From assembly GCA_900542035.1 (NCBI GenBank), contig UQMJ01000001.1, positions 124,001-188,000 of the forward strand: a stretch of DNA of 64,000 nucleotides. Direction: 5' to 3'. A program made the translations under genes and the position numbers. Positions 49,831 to 59,080 of this stretch are shown here, in pieces. The notes beneath the pieces are model-generated. The model did not search any database, was not told the origin of the DNA, and was given only the letters and a program-made list of their open reading frames with translations. This DNA is from an uncultured Clostridium sp. GTDB taxonomy: Bacteria > Bacillota > Clostridia > Lachnospirales > Lachnospiraceae. Position 1 is the stretch's first letter; each line of letters opens with the position of its first letter.

Positions 49831-50765
49831 CATTTGAACATCGATCCGTTCTTCTTTACGAGACCGTAGACAGTTTACAGGTAAAGCCGGACGGAATTTA
49901 CGTGGATGGAACCCTGGGAGGCGGCGGCCATGCTTTAGAGGTATGCAGACGGCTGGGAGAACACGGAAGGCTGATCGGCATTGATCAGGATGCAGACGCT
50001 ATCGCAGCGGCATCTGCCAGACTGGAAGAATATCGGGATAAGGTAACCATCGTCCGGAGCAATTACGTAGAGATTGACAAAGTCCTCAGGGACTTAGGGA
50101 TAGAAAAAGTAGATGGGATTTACCTGGATCTGGGAGTTTCCTCCTATCAGCTGGATACGCCGGACAGAGGATTTACTTACAGAGAAGAAGACGCGCCGTT
50201 AGATATGCGGATGGATCAGAGAAAAGAAAAAACGGCGGCAGATATTGTGAATCATTACAGCGAACAGGAACTGTACCGGATTATACGGGATTATGGGGAA
50301 GACCGGTTCGCGAAAAATATTGCAAAGCACATTGTGAAGGCCAGGCAGGAAGCGGAAATTACGACTACCGGCCAGCTGAATGAGATTATACGGGCCGCAA
50401 TTCCGGCAAAGGTGAGAGCCACAGGCGGGCACCCGTCTAAGAGAACCTACCAGGCCATCCGGATTGAGCTGAATGAAGAACTGGAAGTCTTAAATCAGGC
50501 GATGGACGCTATGATTGACCATTTAAATCCAGGCGGGCGACTTTCGATTATTACCTTCCATTCCCTGGAGGATCGGATGGTAAAGACACGGTTTAAAACC
50601 AATGAACATCCATGCGTATGCCCTGCAGATTTTCCGGTATGCGTATGCGGCAGAAAAAGTAAGGGTAAGGTTATTACCCGCAAGCCTATTTTGCCTTCCA
50701 AAGAGGAATTAGAAGCCAATTCCCGTTCCAAAAGCGCAAAATTGAGAGTATTTGAAAGGCAATAA
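49827..50765 (+). CDS. rsmH: 16S rRNA (cytosine1402-N4)-methyltransferase
   Basis: RsmH methylates C1402 of 16S rRNA with SAM. The 312-residue protein has the N-terminal HRSVLLYETVDSL, the SAM-binding GTLGGGGHALEV, DLGVSSYQLD and FHSLEDRMVK motifs. It overlaps mraZ by 4 bases (ATGA) and is the second dcw gene, in the usual order. Confidence 0.96.
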   Translation: MTFEHRSVLLYETVDSLQVKPDGIYVDGTLGGGGHALEVCRRLGEHGRLIGIDQDADAIAAASARLEEYRDKVTIVRSNYVEIDKVLRDLGIEKVDGIYLDLGVSSYQLDTPDRGFTYREEDAPLDMRMDQRKEKTAADIVNHYSEQELYRIIRDYGEDRFAKNIAKHIVKARQEAEITTTGQLNEIIRAAIPAKVRATGGHPSKRTYQAIRIELNEELEVLNQAMDAMIDHLNPGGRLSIITFHSLEDRMVKTRFKTNEHPCVCPADFPVCVCGRKSKGKVITRKPILPSKEELEANSRSKSAKLRVFERQ

Positions 50766-50783
50766 AAGTCAGGAGGTTTTATT

Positions 50784-51272
50784 ATGGCTGCTAAGAGACA
50801 GAATACACACCGCAGAACTGAATATAGTACCTATGTAGAGGGAAACACTGTCCGGAAAGCAGCGCCTGAGAGACATTATGAAGGAGCTGTACCCAAGAAA
50901 AGACGCCGTCCGGTCAGCGCAGCTGTAAGACGGAATCGGGCAAAAGCGTTGTATATGGACGCTCCGTATGTCATCGCGTTAACCATTGCAGCAGTGTGCA
51001 CGCTGTTTTTGTGCATTAATTACATCCAGCTTCAGTCGTCCATTACTGCAAAGGTAAAAAGTATTGCCAGTGTAGAGCAGGAGATTCAGAACTTAAAAGC
51101 AGAGAACGATGCGTTAGAAACCAGAATTAAAACTTCCGTAGATTTGGATTACGTGTACAAAGTCGCAACTGAAGAACTGGGTATGGTCTATGCAAATAAG
51201 GATCAGGTGCGTTTGTATAACAAGACGGAAAGCGAGTATGTAAGACAAAATGAAGGGATCCCGAAATACTAA
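50784..51272 (+). CDS. ftsL: FtsL-like cell division protein
   Basis: FtsL is a bitopic protein that joins FtsB and FtsQ to activate the septal synthase. The 162-residue product has a long basic cytoplasmic N-terminus (about 60 residues), one membrane helix (about 66-86), and an extracytoplasmic coiled coil (KSIASVEQEIQNLKAENDAL). The basic tail is longer than in E. coli FtsL but common in Firmicutes. It starts after AGGAGG and overlaps the following PBP gene. Confidence 0.85.
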   Translation: MAAKRQNTHRRTEYSTYVEGNTVRKAAPERHYEGAVPKKRRRPVSAAVRRNRAKALYMDAPYVIALTIAAVCTLFLCINYIQLQSSITAKVKSIASVEQEIQNLKAENDALETRIKTSVDLDYVYKVATEELGMVYANKDQVRLYNKTESEYVRQNEGIPKY

Positions 51273-53517
51273 TAAAAGACTTTTTACGCAAACCATGCAG
51301 GAAAAGCTGGCGATTACCGTTCTGGTAATAACGCTGGCTTTGTTTGCATTAGTTATGGTTTTATATAATCTGGTAAAAAATAAGCAGGAAGACTACAATC
51401 AGATTGTTTTGGATCATCAGAATTACAGCAGCCAGGTCATACCATACCGGCGAGGAGAGATCATGGATCGGAACGGAACCTATCTGGCAGCCAATGAACA
51501 GGTTTATAATCTGATTCTGGATCCGAAGGTAATTTTATCCAATAAGGATAAATACCTGGCTACTACGGTTTCTGTGTTAAACCAGACCTTTGGGTACGAT
51601 ACAGGGGAACTGACCAGACTGATTGAGGACAACCCCAAGAAATCGTATATTAATTATGAAAAACAGCTGACCCAGGATCAGAAGGAAGCGTTTGAGGCCA
51701 ATACGAAGGCGGCAGAAACGGCGGCAGCGGAGCAGAAGCTGGACAATAAAGTAGCAGGCGTGTGGTTTGAACCGCAATACAAGAGAGTCTATCCATATGG
51801 AGATTTGGCCAGTACCGTTATCGGATTTTCCTATGAGAACGGCGCCAAAGGCATGAACGGAATCGAGCAGTATTACAATGACGATCTGATTGGCATCAAC
51901 GGCAGGGAATACGGCTATTTAAATGAAGAAACCAATTTGGAAAGAGTCATCAAAGAGGCGGAAAACGGAAGTACGGTGGTGTCTACCATTGACATCAATA
52001 TCCAGAAAATCGCAGAAAAGTATATTGATGAATGGGAATCCGGAATCGGCAGTAAGATGAGCGCCGCCATTGTAATGAACCCGCAGAATGGCGAGATTTT
52101 AGCAATGGCTACCAAAAACAGGTATGACTTAAACGATCCGAGAAATATAGACGGAAAATTTACGGATGAGGAAATCCGGACATTTGGAAAAAAAGAAGCG
52201 GTAGACGATTATAAGCGGAAAAACAGGGACAAGGGTCTGACCATTACGGAAGAGGAAGTATCAAAATACTATACCGATGAGGAGATTTACTCCCTGGGCC
52301 AGCAGGTGGCCTGGAATACGATGTGGCGTAATTTCTGTGTCAGTGATTCCTATGAGCCTGGTTCCCCGTCAAAGATATTTACGGTGGCAGCGGCTATGGA
52401 AGAAGGATTTATCAACGGCAGCGAGACCCTGGAGTGCGGCGGCGTGCTGGAAGTAGGCGGACATCAGATCCACTGTGTCAACCGGTACGGCCATGGTCCC
52501 TTAACCATTACCGAATCCCTGATGCAGTCCTGCAACGTTGTAATGATGCGTCTTGCAGCCATGACAGGCGGAGAAAATTTTGCAAAATACCAGCATATTT
52601 TTGGATTTGGACAGAAGACCAATATTGACCTGCCAGGCGAGGCCGATACTTCGGCTCTTATCTTTCCGGCAGAAGAAATGCGTTCCTCTAACCTGGCAAC
52701 CAACTCTTTTGGCCAGAATTATAACTGTACCATGATTCAGATGGCGGCTGCCTTTGCTTCTGCCATTAATGGAGGCAATTACTATGAGCCTCATATTGTC
52801 AAGCAGATTTTAAATGAGGAAGGCGCAGTAGAGAAGAAAATCGAACCGGTTCTGGTCAGGGAGACCGTGTCAGAAAATACGTCGGCTTTCTTAAAACAGG
52901 CTCTGGAAAAAACGGTAAGCGAAGGCACGGGAAGCGCTGCCCAGGTAGCAGGCTATGAAGTCGGCGGAAAGACCGGTACTGCAGAAAAGTATCCAAGAAG
53001 CGCTAAAAACTATCTGGTCTCTTTCGTGGGATTTGCGCCGGCAGACAATCCCCAGGTAATGGTATACGTAGTCATCGATACGCCGAATCTTCCTGGAAAA
53101 GAACAGGCCCACAGCAGCTTTGCTACCCAGGTTGTCCAGAAGATTTTGACAGATTCCCTTCCATACTTAAACGTATTCCCGACTACAGACATCGAAACCG
53201 TTCCAGAAGAACTGCAGAACCAGCTTCCCGAAGAAGATGGAATTGTCAATGAGGAGACGGAAGGAAGTACAGAACCGGAGACCGAAGCAAAGGTATATGA
53301 AACGGACGAGTATATTGTAGGCGAGGAAGAAAGCGAAGCGGAGCTTCCTGGAAGTCCGGCCGGAATCGAAGAAGTGGAGACGCTGCCTGAGCCGTCAGAA
53401 GGAACAGAAGAAACTTCAGAGGAAGAAACGTTGTCGGAGACAGTCAAAGAAACATCCGAAAAGCCGTCGGAAAGCAGCCCGCCGGAAAGCAGTTCGTCCC
53501 AAAATGCCCAGGAATAA
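51250..53517 (+). CDS. Class B penicillin-binding protein (FtsI/PBP2-type transpeptidase), acidic C-terminal tail
   Basis: This septal or elongation transpeptidase crosslinks peptidoglycan with SEDS polymerases. A cytoplasmic tail and one membrane helix (about 20-42) precede the PBP dimer domain (PYRRGEIMDRNGTYLA) and transpeptidase domain. The nucleophile motif is S372-P-S-K375 in YEPGSPSKIF (usually STFK), with SCN (MQSCNVVMMR) and K574-T-G (GGKTGTAEK). The last 110 residues are Glu/Ser/Thr/Pro-rich. The start overlaps ftsL by 23 bases with a poor ribosome site, and a second ATG at 51295 is possible. Confidence 0.9.
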   Translation: MKGSRNTNKRLFTQTMQEKLAITVLVITLALFALVMVLYNLVKNKQEDYNQIVLDHQNYSSQVIPYRRGEIMDRNGTYLAANEQVYNLILDPKVILSNKDKYLATTVSVLNQTFGYDTGELTRLIEDNPKKSYINYEKQLTQDQKEAFEANTKAAETAAAEQKLDNKVAGVWFEPQYKRVYPYGDLASTVIGFSYENGAKGMNGIEQYYNDDLIGINGREYGYLNEETNLERVIKEAENGSTVVSTIDINIQKIAEKYIDEWESGIGSKMSAAIVMNPQNGEILAMATKNRYDLNDPRNIDGKFTDEEIRTFGKKEAVDDYKRKNRDKGLTITEEEVSKYYTDEEIYSLGQQVAWNTMWRNFCVSDSYEPGSPSKIFTVAAAMEEGFINGSETLECGGVLEVGGHQIHCVNRYGHGPLTITESLMQSCNVVMMRLAAMTGGENFAKYQHIFGFGQKTNIDLPGEADTSALIFPAEEMRSSNLATNSFGQNYNCTMIQMAAAFASAINGGNYYEPHIVKQILNEEGAVEKKIEPVLVRETVSENTSAFLKQALEKTVSEGTGSAAQVAGYEVGGKTGTAEKYPRSAKNYLVSFVGFAPADNPQVMVYVVIDTPNLPGKEQAHSSFATQVVQKILTDSLPYLNVFPTTDIETVPEELQNQLPEEDGIVNEETEGSTEPETEAKVYETDEYIVGEEESEAELPGSPAGIEEVETLPEPSEGTEETSEEETLSETVKETSEKPSESSPPESSSSQNAQE

Positions 53518-53573
53518 CCGAAAGGCATCCGTCATATATATAAAGGGATGACAGTGCGCAGGCAGGGAGCGCC

Positions 53574-55343
53574 ATGAATACAAACCAGACTTGCCATAGA
53601 GGAAAAATAGCCCTCCTGTTTGTTCTGTCGTTTTTAGCAGCGGCAGTGCTTTTAGGAAGGCTGTTTTTTCTTATGGTTTATCGGGCGGATCATTACAGTC
53701 AGATGGCAGAAGACCTTCACCAGAGAGAGCGGACCATTAAGGCGGCCAGGGGAAGGATCCTTGACCGGTCGGGAACCGTAATTGCAGACAACCGGACGGT
53801 GTGTACGATTTCCGTTATCCACAACCAGATTACCGATCCGGATCGGGTGGTGGAGGTGCTGTGCCGTTACCTGGACAGTTCGGAGGAAACGATTCGCAAA
53901 AAGGTAGAAACTTACAGTTCCAGGGAAATTATCCGTACCAATGTGGACAAAGAGACGGGAGATGCCATCCGGAAGGAAAAACTTGACGGGGTTAAGGTGG
54001 ATGAAGATTATAAGCGGTATTATCCTTACGGAAATCTGGCCTCCAAGGTTCTGGGATTTACTGGCGGGGATAACCAGGGAATCATCGGCCTGGAAGTAAA
54101 GTATGAGAAATACTTAAAAGGCCGGAACGGGCGGATCCTTACCATGACGGACGCAAAAGGAGTGGAGCTTGAGAATGCAGCGGAAGACAGGGTGGAGCCG
54201 GCGGCTGGAAATGACCTCTATATCAGCCTGGATCGGAATATCCAGTCATACTGCCAGCAGGCCGCTTGCCAGGTAATGGAAAAAAAGCAGGCCAGGGGAG
54301 TTTCCGTGATTGTGATGAATCCCCAAAACGGCGAAATTCTGGCTATGGTCAACGCTCCGGAATTTGATTTAAACGCTCCTTTTGAGTTAGACGGAAACAC
54401 CGGAACGCGAGACGCAGCGGAAGATGGGAAAACGACCCAGGAACTGCTGAATCAGATGTGGAGAAATTCCTGCATTAACGATACCTATGAGCCAGGATCT
54501 ACTTTTAAGATTATAACCGCAGCTGCAGGCCTGGAGGCAGGCGTGGTCGGACTGGACGATACCTTTTCCTGTCCTGGATTCCGGATTGTGGAAGACCGGA
54601 AAATCCGGTGCCACAAAACAGGGGGACATGGAGGAGAGACGTTTCTGCAGGGGATGATGAATTCCTGCAATCCGGTGCTGATTGACGTGGGACAGAGGCT
54701 GGGAATCGACCGGTATTATCACTACTTTGAGCAGTTTGGCCTGAAGGAAAAGACGGGGATTGACCTGCCAGGAGAAGCCGGTACCATCATGCACAAAAAG
54801 GAGAATATGGGACTGGTGGAACTGGCCACGGTGTCCTTTGGACAGTCGTTCCAGATTACGCCCATTCAGCTGATTACGACGGTGTCTGCCATTATCAATG
54901 GAGGAAACCGGATTACGCCCCATTTTGGAGTGAAAGCCGTCAGCGCAGATGGGGAAACCATTCACAAATTTTCTTATCCGGTAAAAAAAGGGGTGCTGTC
55001 AGAAGAAACCAGCGCTTCCATGCGTTATATTTTAGAGCAGGTTGTATCAGAGGGAAGCGGGAAAAAAGCGGCCCTTCCAGGGTACCGGATTGGAGGAAAG
55101 ACCGCCACGTCGGAAAAACTTCCCAGAAGCCTGAAAAAGTATATTTCATCGTTTATCGGCTTTGCGCCGGCAGACAATCCCCAGGTAATTGCCCTGATTA
55201 CCATTAATGAGCCGGAAGGGATTTATTATGGGGGAACCATTGCGGCGCCGGTAATCGCCGATATTTTTAAGAACATTCTTCCCTATCTGGGAATTGGGGA
55301 AGAAGAGGAAGAAAGTACCGGAGCCTTTCGAATCTATGGTTGA
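53574..55343 (+). CDS. Second class B penicillin-binding protein (SpoVD-like), KTA variant
   Basis: This is a membrane-anchored transpeptidase next in the dcw cluster, 589 residues without a PASTA domain. The membrane helix is about residues 10-32, then the dimer domain (AARGRILDRSGTVIA). Active-site motifs are S309-TFK312 in YEPGSTFKIIT, SCN in MNSCNPVLIDVG, and K509-T-A511 in GGKTATSEK, where the third motif is usually KTG or KSG. An FGQSFQITPIQL segment is also typical. The gene starts after GGGAGCGCC. It may be a vegetative FtsI or a sporulation-specific SpoVD; the location alone cannot decide. Confidence 0.88.
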   Translation: MNTNQTCHRGKIALLFVLSFLAAAVLLGRLFFLMVYRADHYSQMAEDLHQRERTIKAARGRILDRSGTVIADNRTVCTISVIHNQITDPDRVVEVLCRYLDSSEETIRKKVETYSSREIIRTNVDKETGDAIRKEKLDGVKVDEDYKRYYPYGNLASKVLGFTGGDNQGIIGLEVKYEKYLKGRNGRILTMTDAKGVELENAAEDRVEPAAGNDLYISLDRNIQSYCQQAACQVMEKKQARGVSVIVMNPQNGEILAMVNAPEFDLNAPFELDGNTGTRDAAEDGKTTQELLNQMWRNSCINDTYEPGSTFKIITAAAGLEAGVVGLDDTFSCPGFRIVEDRKIRCHKTGGHGGETFLQGMMNSCNPVLIDVGQRLGIDRYYHYFEQFGLKEKTGIDLPGEAGTIMHKKENMGLVELATVSFGQSFQITPIQLITTVSAIINGGNRITPHFGVKAVSADGETIHKFSYPVKKGVLSEETSASMRYILEQVVSEGSGKKAALPGYRIGGKTATSEKLPRSLKKYISSFIGFAPADNPQVIALITINEPEGIYYGGTIAAPVIADIFKNILPYLGIGEEEEESTGAFRIYG

Positions 55344-55416
55344 TTATTCTAAGAAAAAGACGTATACTACCTAATGTGTACGAGAAAACATAATACATAA
55401 GAAACTGAGGTGCGAC

Positions 55417-56385
55417 ATGATTAACGAAACAATCTTAGCAATTATTATATCTTTTGCCATAAGCGCTCTGCTGTGCCCCATTGTCATTCCCTTCCTGCAC
55501 AGGCTGAAATTTGGCCAGCAGGTCAGGGATGACGGCCCTCAGGCACATTTGAAAAAGCAGGGCACTCCTACCATGGGCGGACTGATTATTTTGTCCAGCA
55601 TCATCATTACATCTATTTTCTATATTCCCAGATACCCGAAAATCATACCGGTGCTGTTTGTGACCGTAGGATTTGGCATTATCGGCTTTCTGGACGACTA
55701 TATCAAGATTGTGATGAAGCGTTCAGAAGGATTAAATCCCAAGCAGAAACTTCTGGGACAGATTGTCATTACCGGCATTTTTGCCTGGTATCTGATGAGC
55801 AGCGGGGAAGTGGGAACCGATATGCTGATCCCATTTACCGGAGGCTTTGACAATGGATATTTCCTGGATTTAGGCATTTTCTTCCTTCCGGCTCTGTTTC
55901 TGATTGTGCTGGGAACCGATAACGGCGTGAATTTTACAGATGGGTTAGACGGCCTGTGCACCAGCGTTACCATTCTGGTTGCCACGTTTTTTACCATTGT
56001 CGCGATTGGGGAGAACAGCGGCATCAGCCCGATTACGGGAGCTGTGGTAGGAAGCCTTCTGGGATTCTTGCTGTTTAACGTATATCCGGCAAAGGTGTTT
56101 ATGGGAGATACCGGTTCCCTGGCCCTGGGCGGTTTTGTGGCGGCCAGCGCTTATATGATGCGGATGCCGATCTTTATTGCGATTGTGGGCATGATTTACC
56201 TGGTGGAGGTGCTGTCTGTCATTATCCAGGTAACCTATTTTAAGAAAACCGGCGGCAAGCGGATTTTTAAGATGGCGCCGATTCATCACCATTTTGAACT
56301 GTGCGGATGGTCTGAGACACGGGTGGTAGCAGTATTCTCCATTATTACCGCAATTTTGTGTCTGGTAGCATACTTAGGATTATAG
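55417..56385 (+). CDS. mraY: Phospho-N-acetylmuramoyl-pentapeptide transferase
   Basis: MraY makes lipid I from UDP-MurNAc-pentapeptide and undecaprenyl phosphate at the membrane. The 322-residue protein has about ten helices, with GTPTMGGL, FLDDYIKI (acidic pair), FTDGLDGL and the C-terminal PIHHHFEL histidine motif. It starts after GAGGTGCGAC and precedes murD by 11 bases. Confidence 0.96.
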   Translation: MINETILAIIISFAISALLCPIVIPFLHRLKFGQQVRDDGPQAHLKKQGTPTMGGLIILSSIIITSIFYIPRYPKIIPVLFVTVGFGIIGFLDDYIKIVMKRSEGLNPKQKLLGQIVITGIFAWYLMSSGEVGTDMLIPFTGGFDNGYFLDLGIFFLPALFLIVLGTDNGVNFTDGLDGLCTSVTILVATFFTIVAIGENSGISPITGAVVGSLLGFLLFNVYPAKVFMGDTGSLALGGFVAASAYMMRMPIFIAIVGMIYLVEVLSVIIQVTYFKKTGGKRIFKMAPIHHHFELCGWSETRVVAVFSIITAILCLVAYLGL

Positions 56386-56396
56386 GAGGTTTTACT

Positions 56397-57761
56397 ATGA
56401 GTCAGGGACAAAAGGTTATTGTAGCAGGTACTGGCATCAGCGGTATTGCGGCGGCAAAACTGCTGCTGGAGATTGGCGGAGAGGTAGTCCTCTATGATGG
56501 AAACGCAGATCAGGATCCAGAAAAAATTAAAGCATCCTTTAAAGAACAGGCGAAAGTAACCGTTGTGCTGGGAGAGCTGAAGAGGACGGATTTAGTAGGC
56601 GTGGAGCTGTGTATTGTAAGCCCTGGCGTGCCTATGGATTCTCCCTTTGTGGCTACGATTGTAGACGCAAAGATTCCGATTTGGGGAGAAATCCAGCTGG
56701 CTTACCACTGTGCAAAAGGAAAGCTGGCAGCCATTACCGGAACCAATGGAAAGACGACTACAACGGCTCTTACAGGCGAGATTATGAAGGCTCACTACGA
56801 GAGCGTATTCGTAGTGGGAAACATCGGAATCCCCTATACCCAGGTGGCCTTAGAGACCCAGGACGAGTCTGTGACAGTAGCGGAGATTTCCAGCTTCCAG
56901 CTGGAAACCATTATGGATTTTCATCCCAATGTCAGCGCGATTTTAAATATTACGCCGGATCATTTAAACCGTCATAAGACGATGGAAAACTACATTGAGA
57001 TCAAAAAGAGCATTACGTTAAACCAGACCGAACAGGACAGCGTGGTGTTAAATTATGACGATCCGGTGTTAAGGGAATTTGGCGAAGATGAAGAGAAAAA
57101 GCCGAAAGCAAAGGTCATTTTCTTCTCCAGCAGGGAAAAGCTGAAAGAGGGCTTTTACTTAGACGGGGATGATATTATGTACCGCCACAACGGACGGGAA
57201 ACCCTGGTCATCAATGTCCATGAAATGAATCTTCTGGGACGTCACAACTATGAAAACGTGATGGCGGCAGCGGCAGTCAGCCTGGAGATGGGTGTGCCGA
57301 TGGACATTATCCGCAAGGTTATAAAAGAGTTTAAAGCCGTTGAACACCGGATTGAGTTTGTTCTGGAGCGTTCCGGAGTGAAGTATTACAATGATTCCAA
57401 GGGAACCAATCCGGATGCGGCAATCCAGGCAGTAAAAGCCATGCCTGGCCCTACCATTCTGATTGCTGGAGGATACGACAAGGGCAATGAGTACGACGAG
57501 TGGATTGAAAGCTTTGGCGATAAAGTAAAGTATCTGGTTTTAATCGGCCAGACCAGGGATAAGATTGCAGAGTGTGCAAAAGCCCATGGATTTACAGAGA
57601 TTATGTACGCGGAAGATATGTCAGAGGCGGTTAAGGTGTGCGCGTCTTATGCCAATATGGGAGACAATGTGCTCTTAAGTCCGGCTTGCGCAAGCTGGGG
57701 AATGTTTAAAAATTACGAAGAACGGGGCCGTATTTTTAAGGAATGTGTGCGGAGCCTGTAA
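56397..57761 (+). CDS. murD: UDP-N-acetylmuramoylalanine-D-glutamate ligase
   Basis: MurD adds D-glutamate to UDP-MurNAc-L-Ala. The N-terminal Rossmann GTGISGIAAAKLL is followed by the Mur ligase ATP site ITGTNGKTTTTAL, the NITPDHLNRH segment and YYNDSKGTNPDA. The length of 454 residues is typical. I chose the ATG at 56397, 8 bases after AGGAGG. A longer in-frame reading overlaps mraY. Confidence 0.96.
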   Translation: MSQGQKVIVAGTGISGIAAAKLLLEIGGEVVLYDGNADQDPEKIKASFKEQAKVTVVLGELKRTDLVGVELCIVSPGVPMDSPFVATIVDAKIPIWGEIQLAYHCAKGKLAAITGTNGKTTTTALTGEIMKAHYESVFVVGNIGIPYTQVALETQDESVTVAEISSFQLETIMDFHPNVSAILNITPDHLNRHKTMENYIEIKKSITLNQTEQDSVVLNYDDPVLREFGEDEEKKPKAKVIFFSSREKLKEGFYLDGDDIMYRHNGRETLVINVHEMNLLGRHNYENVMAAAAVSLEMGVPMDIIRKVIKEFKAVEHRIEFVLERSGVKYYNDSKGTNPDAAIQAVKAMPGPTILIAGGYDKGNEYDEWIESFGDKVKYLVLIGQTRDKIAECAKAHGFTEIMYAEDMSEAVKVCASYANMGDNVLLSPACASWGMFKNYEERGRIFKECVRSL

Positions 57762-57795
57762 AAAGACAGAAAAGCAGTAAGTAGGAGGAAAGTGG

Positions 57796-58950
57796 ATGGC
57801 CGAGCATCAGGGAGGAAAGAAAAAAGGAAAAGTACGCCGGTTTTATGACTACAGCCTGGTATTTACCATCATTTTTCTGACGGTATTTGGTCTGGTAATG
57901 ATTTACAGTTCCAGTTCCTATTCGGCGCAGCTGGCGTATAAAGGGGACGACTTCCATTTTGTACGCCGCCAGGGTTTTATTGCTCTGGGAGGACTGGTAC
58001 TGATGCTGATGATCTCCAAGGTGGATTACCATTTCTGGGCCAGATTTGCAAAGCTGGCATACATACTTTCCTATATTATGATGTTTCTGGTTATGACAGT
58101 GGGAATTGAGCGGAATGGACAGAGACGGTGGCTGGGAATTGGAGGACTTTCGTTCCAGCCTACCGAGTTTGTAAAGATTGCCCTGATTCTGCATCTGGCT
58201 GTCGTGATTGTCAAACTGGGAAAACGGGTGGATCAGAACGAAGGCCTTATGGCCATTGCCATCCGGACGTTTCCAATCGGCGCAATCGTTGCCATTAACA
58301 ATTTAAGTTCCGGTCTGATCATTATGGGAATTGGATTTGTAATGGCCTTTGTGGCCAGCAAAAAGAAAGCTCCTTTTATTATCTGCGCGGTAATCGGCCT
58401 GACGGCCTATTTTTCAGCCGGCCCCATTGTCGAATTTATTTACAATAAAGATCCGGATATTGGCTACCGGTTAAGCCGGATTCTGGTATGGCAGGATCCG
58501 GAAGCTTTTGCATCCGGCGGCGGTTACCAGGTGCTTCAGGGCCTGTATGCCATCGGATCCGGCGGGCTTTGGGGAAAAGGCCTGGGAGAGAGCGTCCAGA
58601 AGCTGGGATTTCTTCCGGAGGCCCAGAATGATATGATATTCTCAATTATCTGTGAAGAACTGGGACTGTTTGGGGCAGTATCAGTAATTCTGGTGTTCCT
58701 GTTTATGATTTACCGGTTTATGATTATTGCCAACAATGCGCCGGATCTTCTGGGAGCCATGATTGCAGTAGGGGTCATGGGGCATATTGCCATTCAGGTT
58801 ATTTTAAACATTGCAGTTGTAACCAACACCATTCCCAATACGGGAATTACCCTGCCCTTCATCAGCTACGGAGGCACGTCGGTTCTGTTTTTGATGGCGG
58901 AAATGGGCCTGGTGCTTGGCGTTTCCAACCAGATTAAGCTGGAACGATAA
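57796..58950 (+). CDS. ftsW: SEDS family peptidoglycan polymerase FtsW/SpoVE
   Basis: SEDS proteins polymerise lipid II into glycan strands with a class B PBP partner. The 384-residue product has about ten membrane helices, LTVFGLVMIYSSSSY near the N-terminus, GIGGLSFQPTEFVKI, and the C-terminal NTIPNTGITLPFISYGGTS motif. AGGAGGAAAGTGG precedes the ATG. It could be FtsW or the sporulation protein SpoVE. murG, which usually follows, is absent. Confidence 0.9.
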   Translation: MAEHQGGKKKGKVRRFYDYSLVFTIIFLTVFGLVMIYSSSSYSAQLAYKGDDFHFVRRQGFIALGGLVLMLMISKVDYHFWARFAKLAYILSYIMMFLVMTVGIERNGQRRWLGIGGLSFQPTEFVKIALILHLAVVIVKLGKRVDQNEGLMAIAIRTFPIGAIVAINNLSSGLIIMGIGFVMAFVASKKKAPFIICAVIGLTAYFSAGPIVEFIYNKDPDIGYRLSRILVWQDPEAFASGGGYQVLQGLYAIGSGGLWGKGLGESVQKLGFLPEAQNDMIFSIICEELGLFGAVSVILVFLFMIYRFMIIANNAPDLLGAMIAVGVMGHIAIQVILNIAVVTNTIPNTGITLPFISYGGTSVLFLMAEMGLVLGVSNQIKLER

Positions 58951-59080
58951 AATCAGCAGTTCAGCCATGCGAAGATTTAGACAGGAACAGAAGCTGAGTT
59001 TTCATAAAATTTTTCTCACGGGACGAGATACCAAATCGCTTTCTGGCTCATAAGATAGGATATGAGAAGGAAAAGGAGCG

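Noticed and set aside
53010..53528. Ser/Val-rich open frame opposite the PBP C-terminal tail
   Set aside because: Arises from the repetitive Glu/Thr/Ser codons of the PBP tail read backwards. No start signals.
59047..59066. CTCATA-N8-TATGAG inverted repeat before murA
   Set aside because: Only 6 bp arms, close to the ribosome binding site, with no promoter nearby. Too weak to call an operator.
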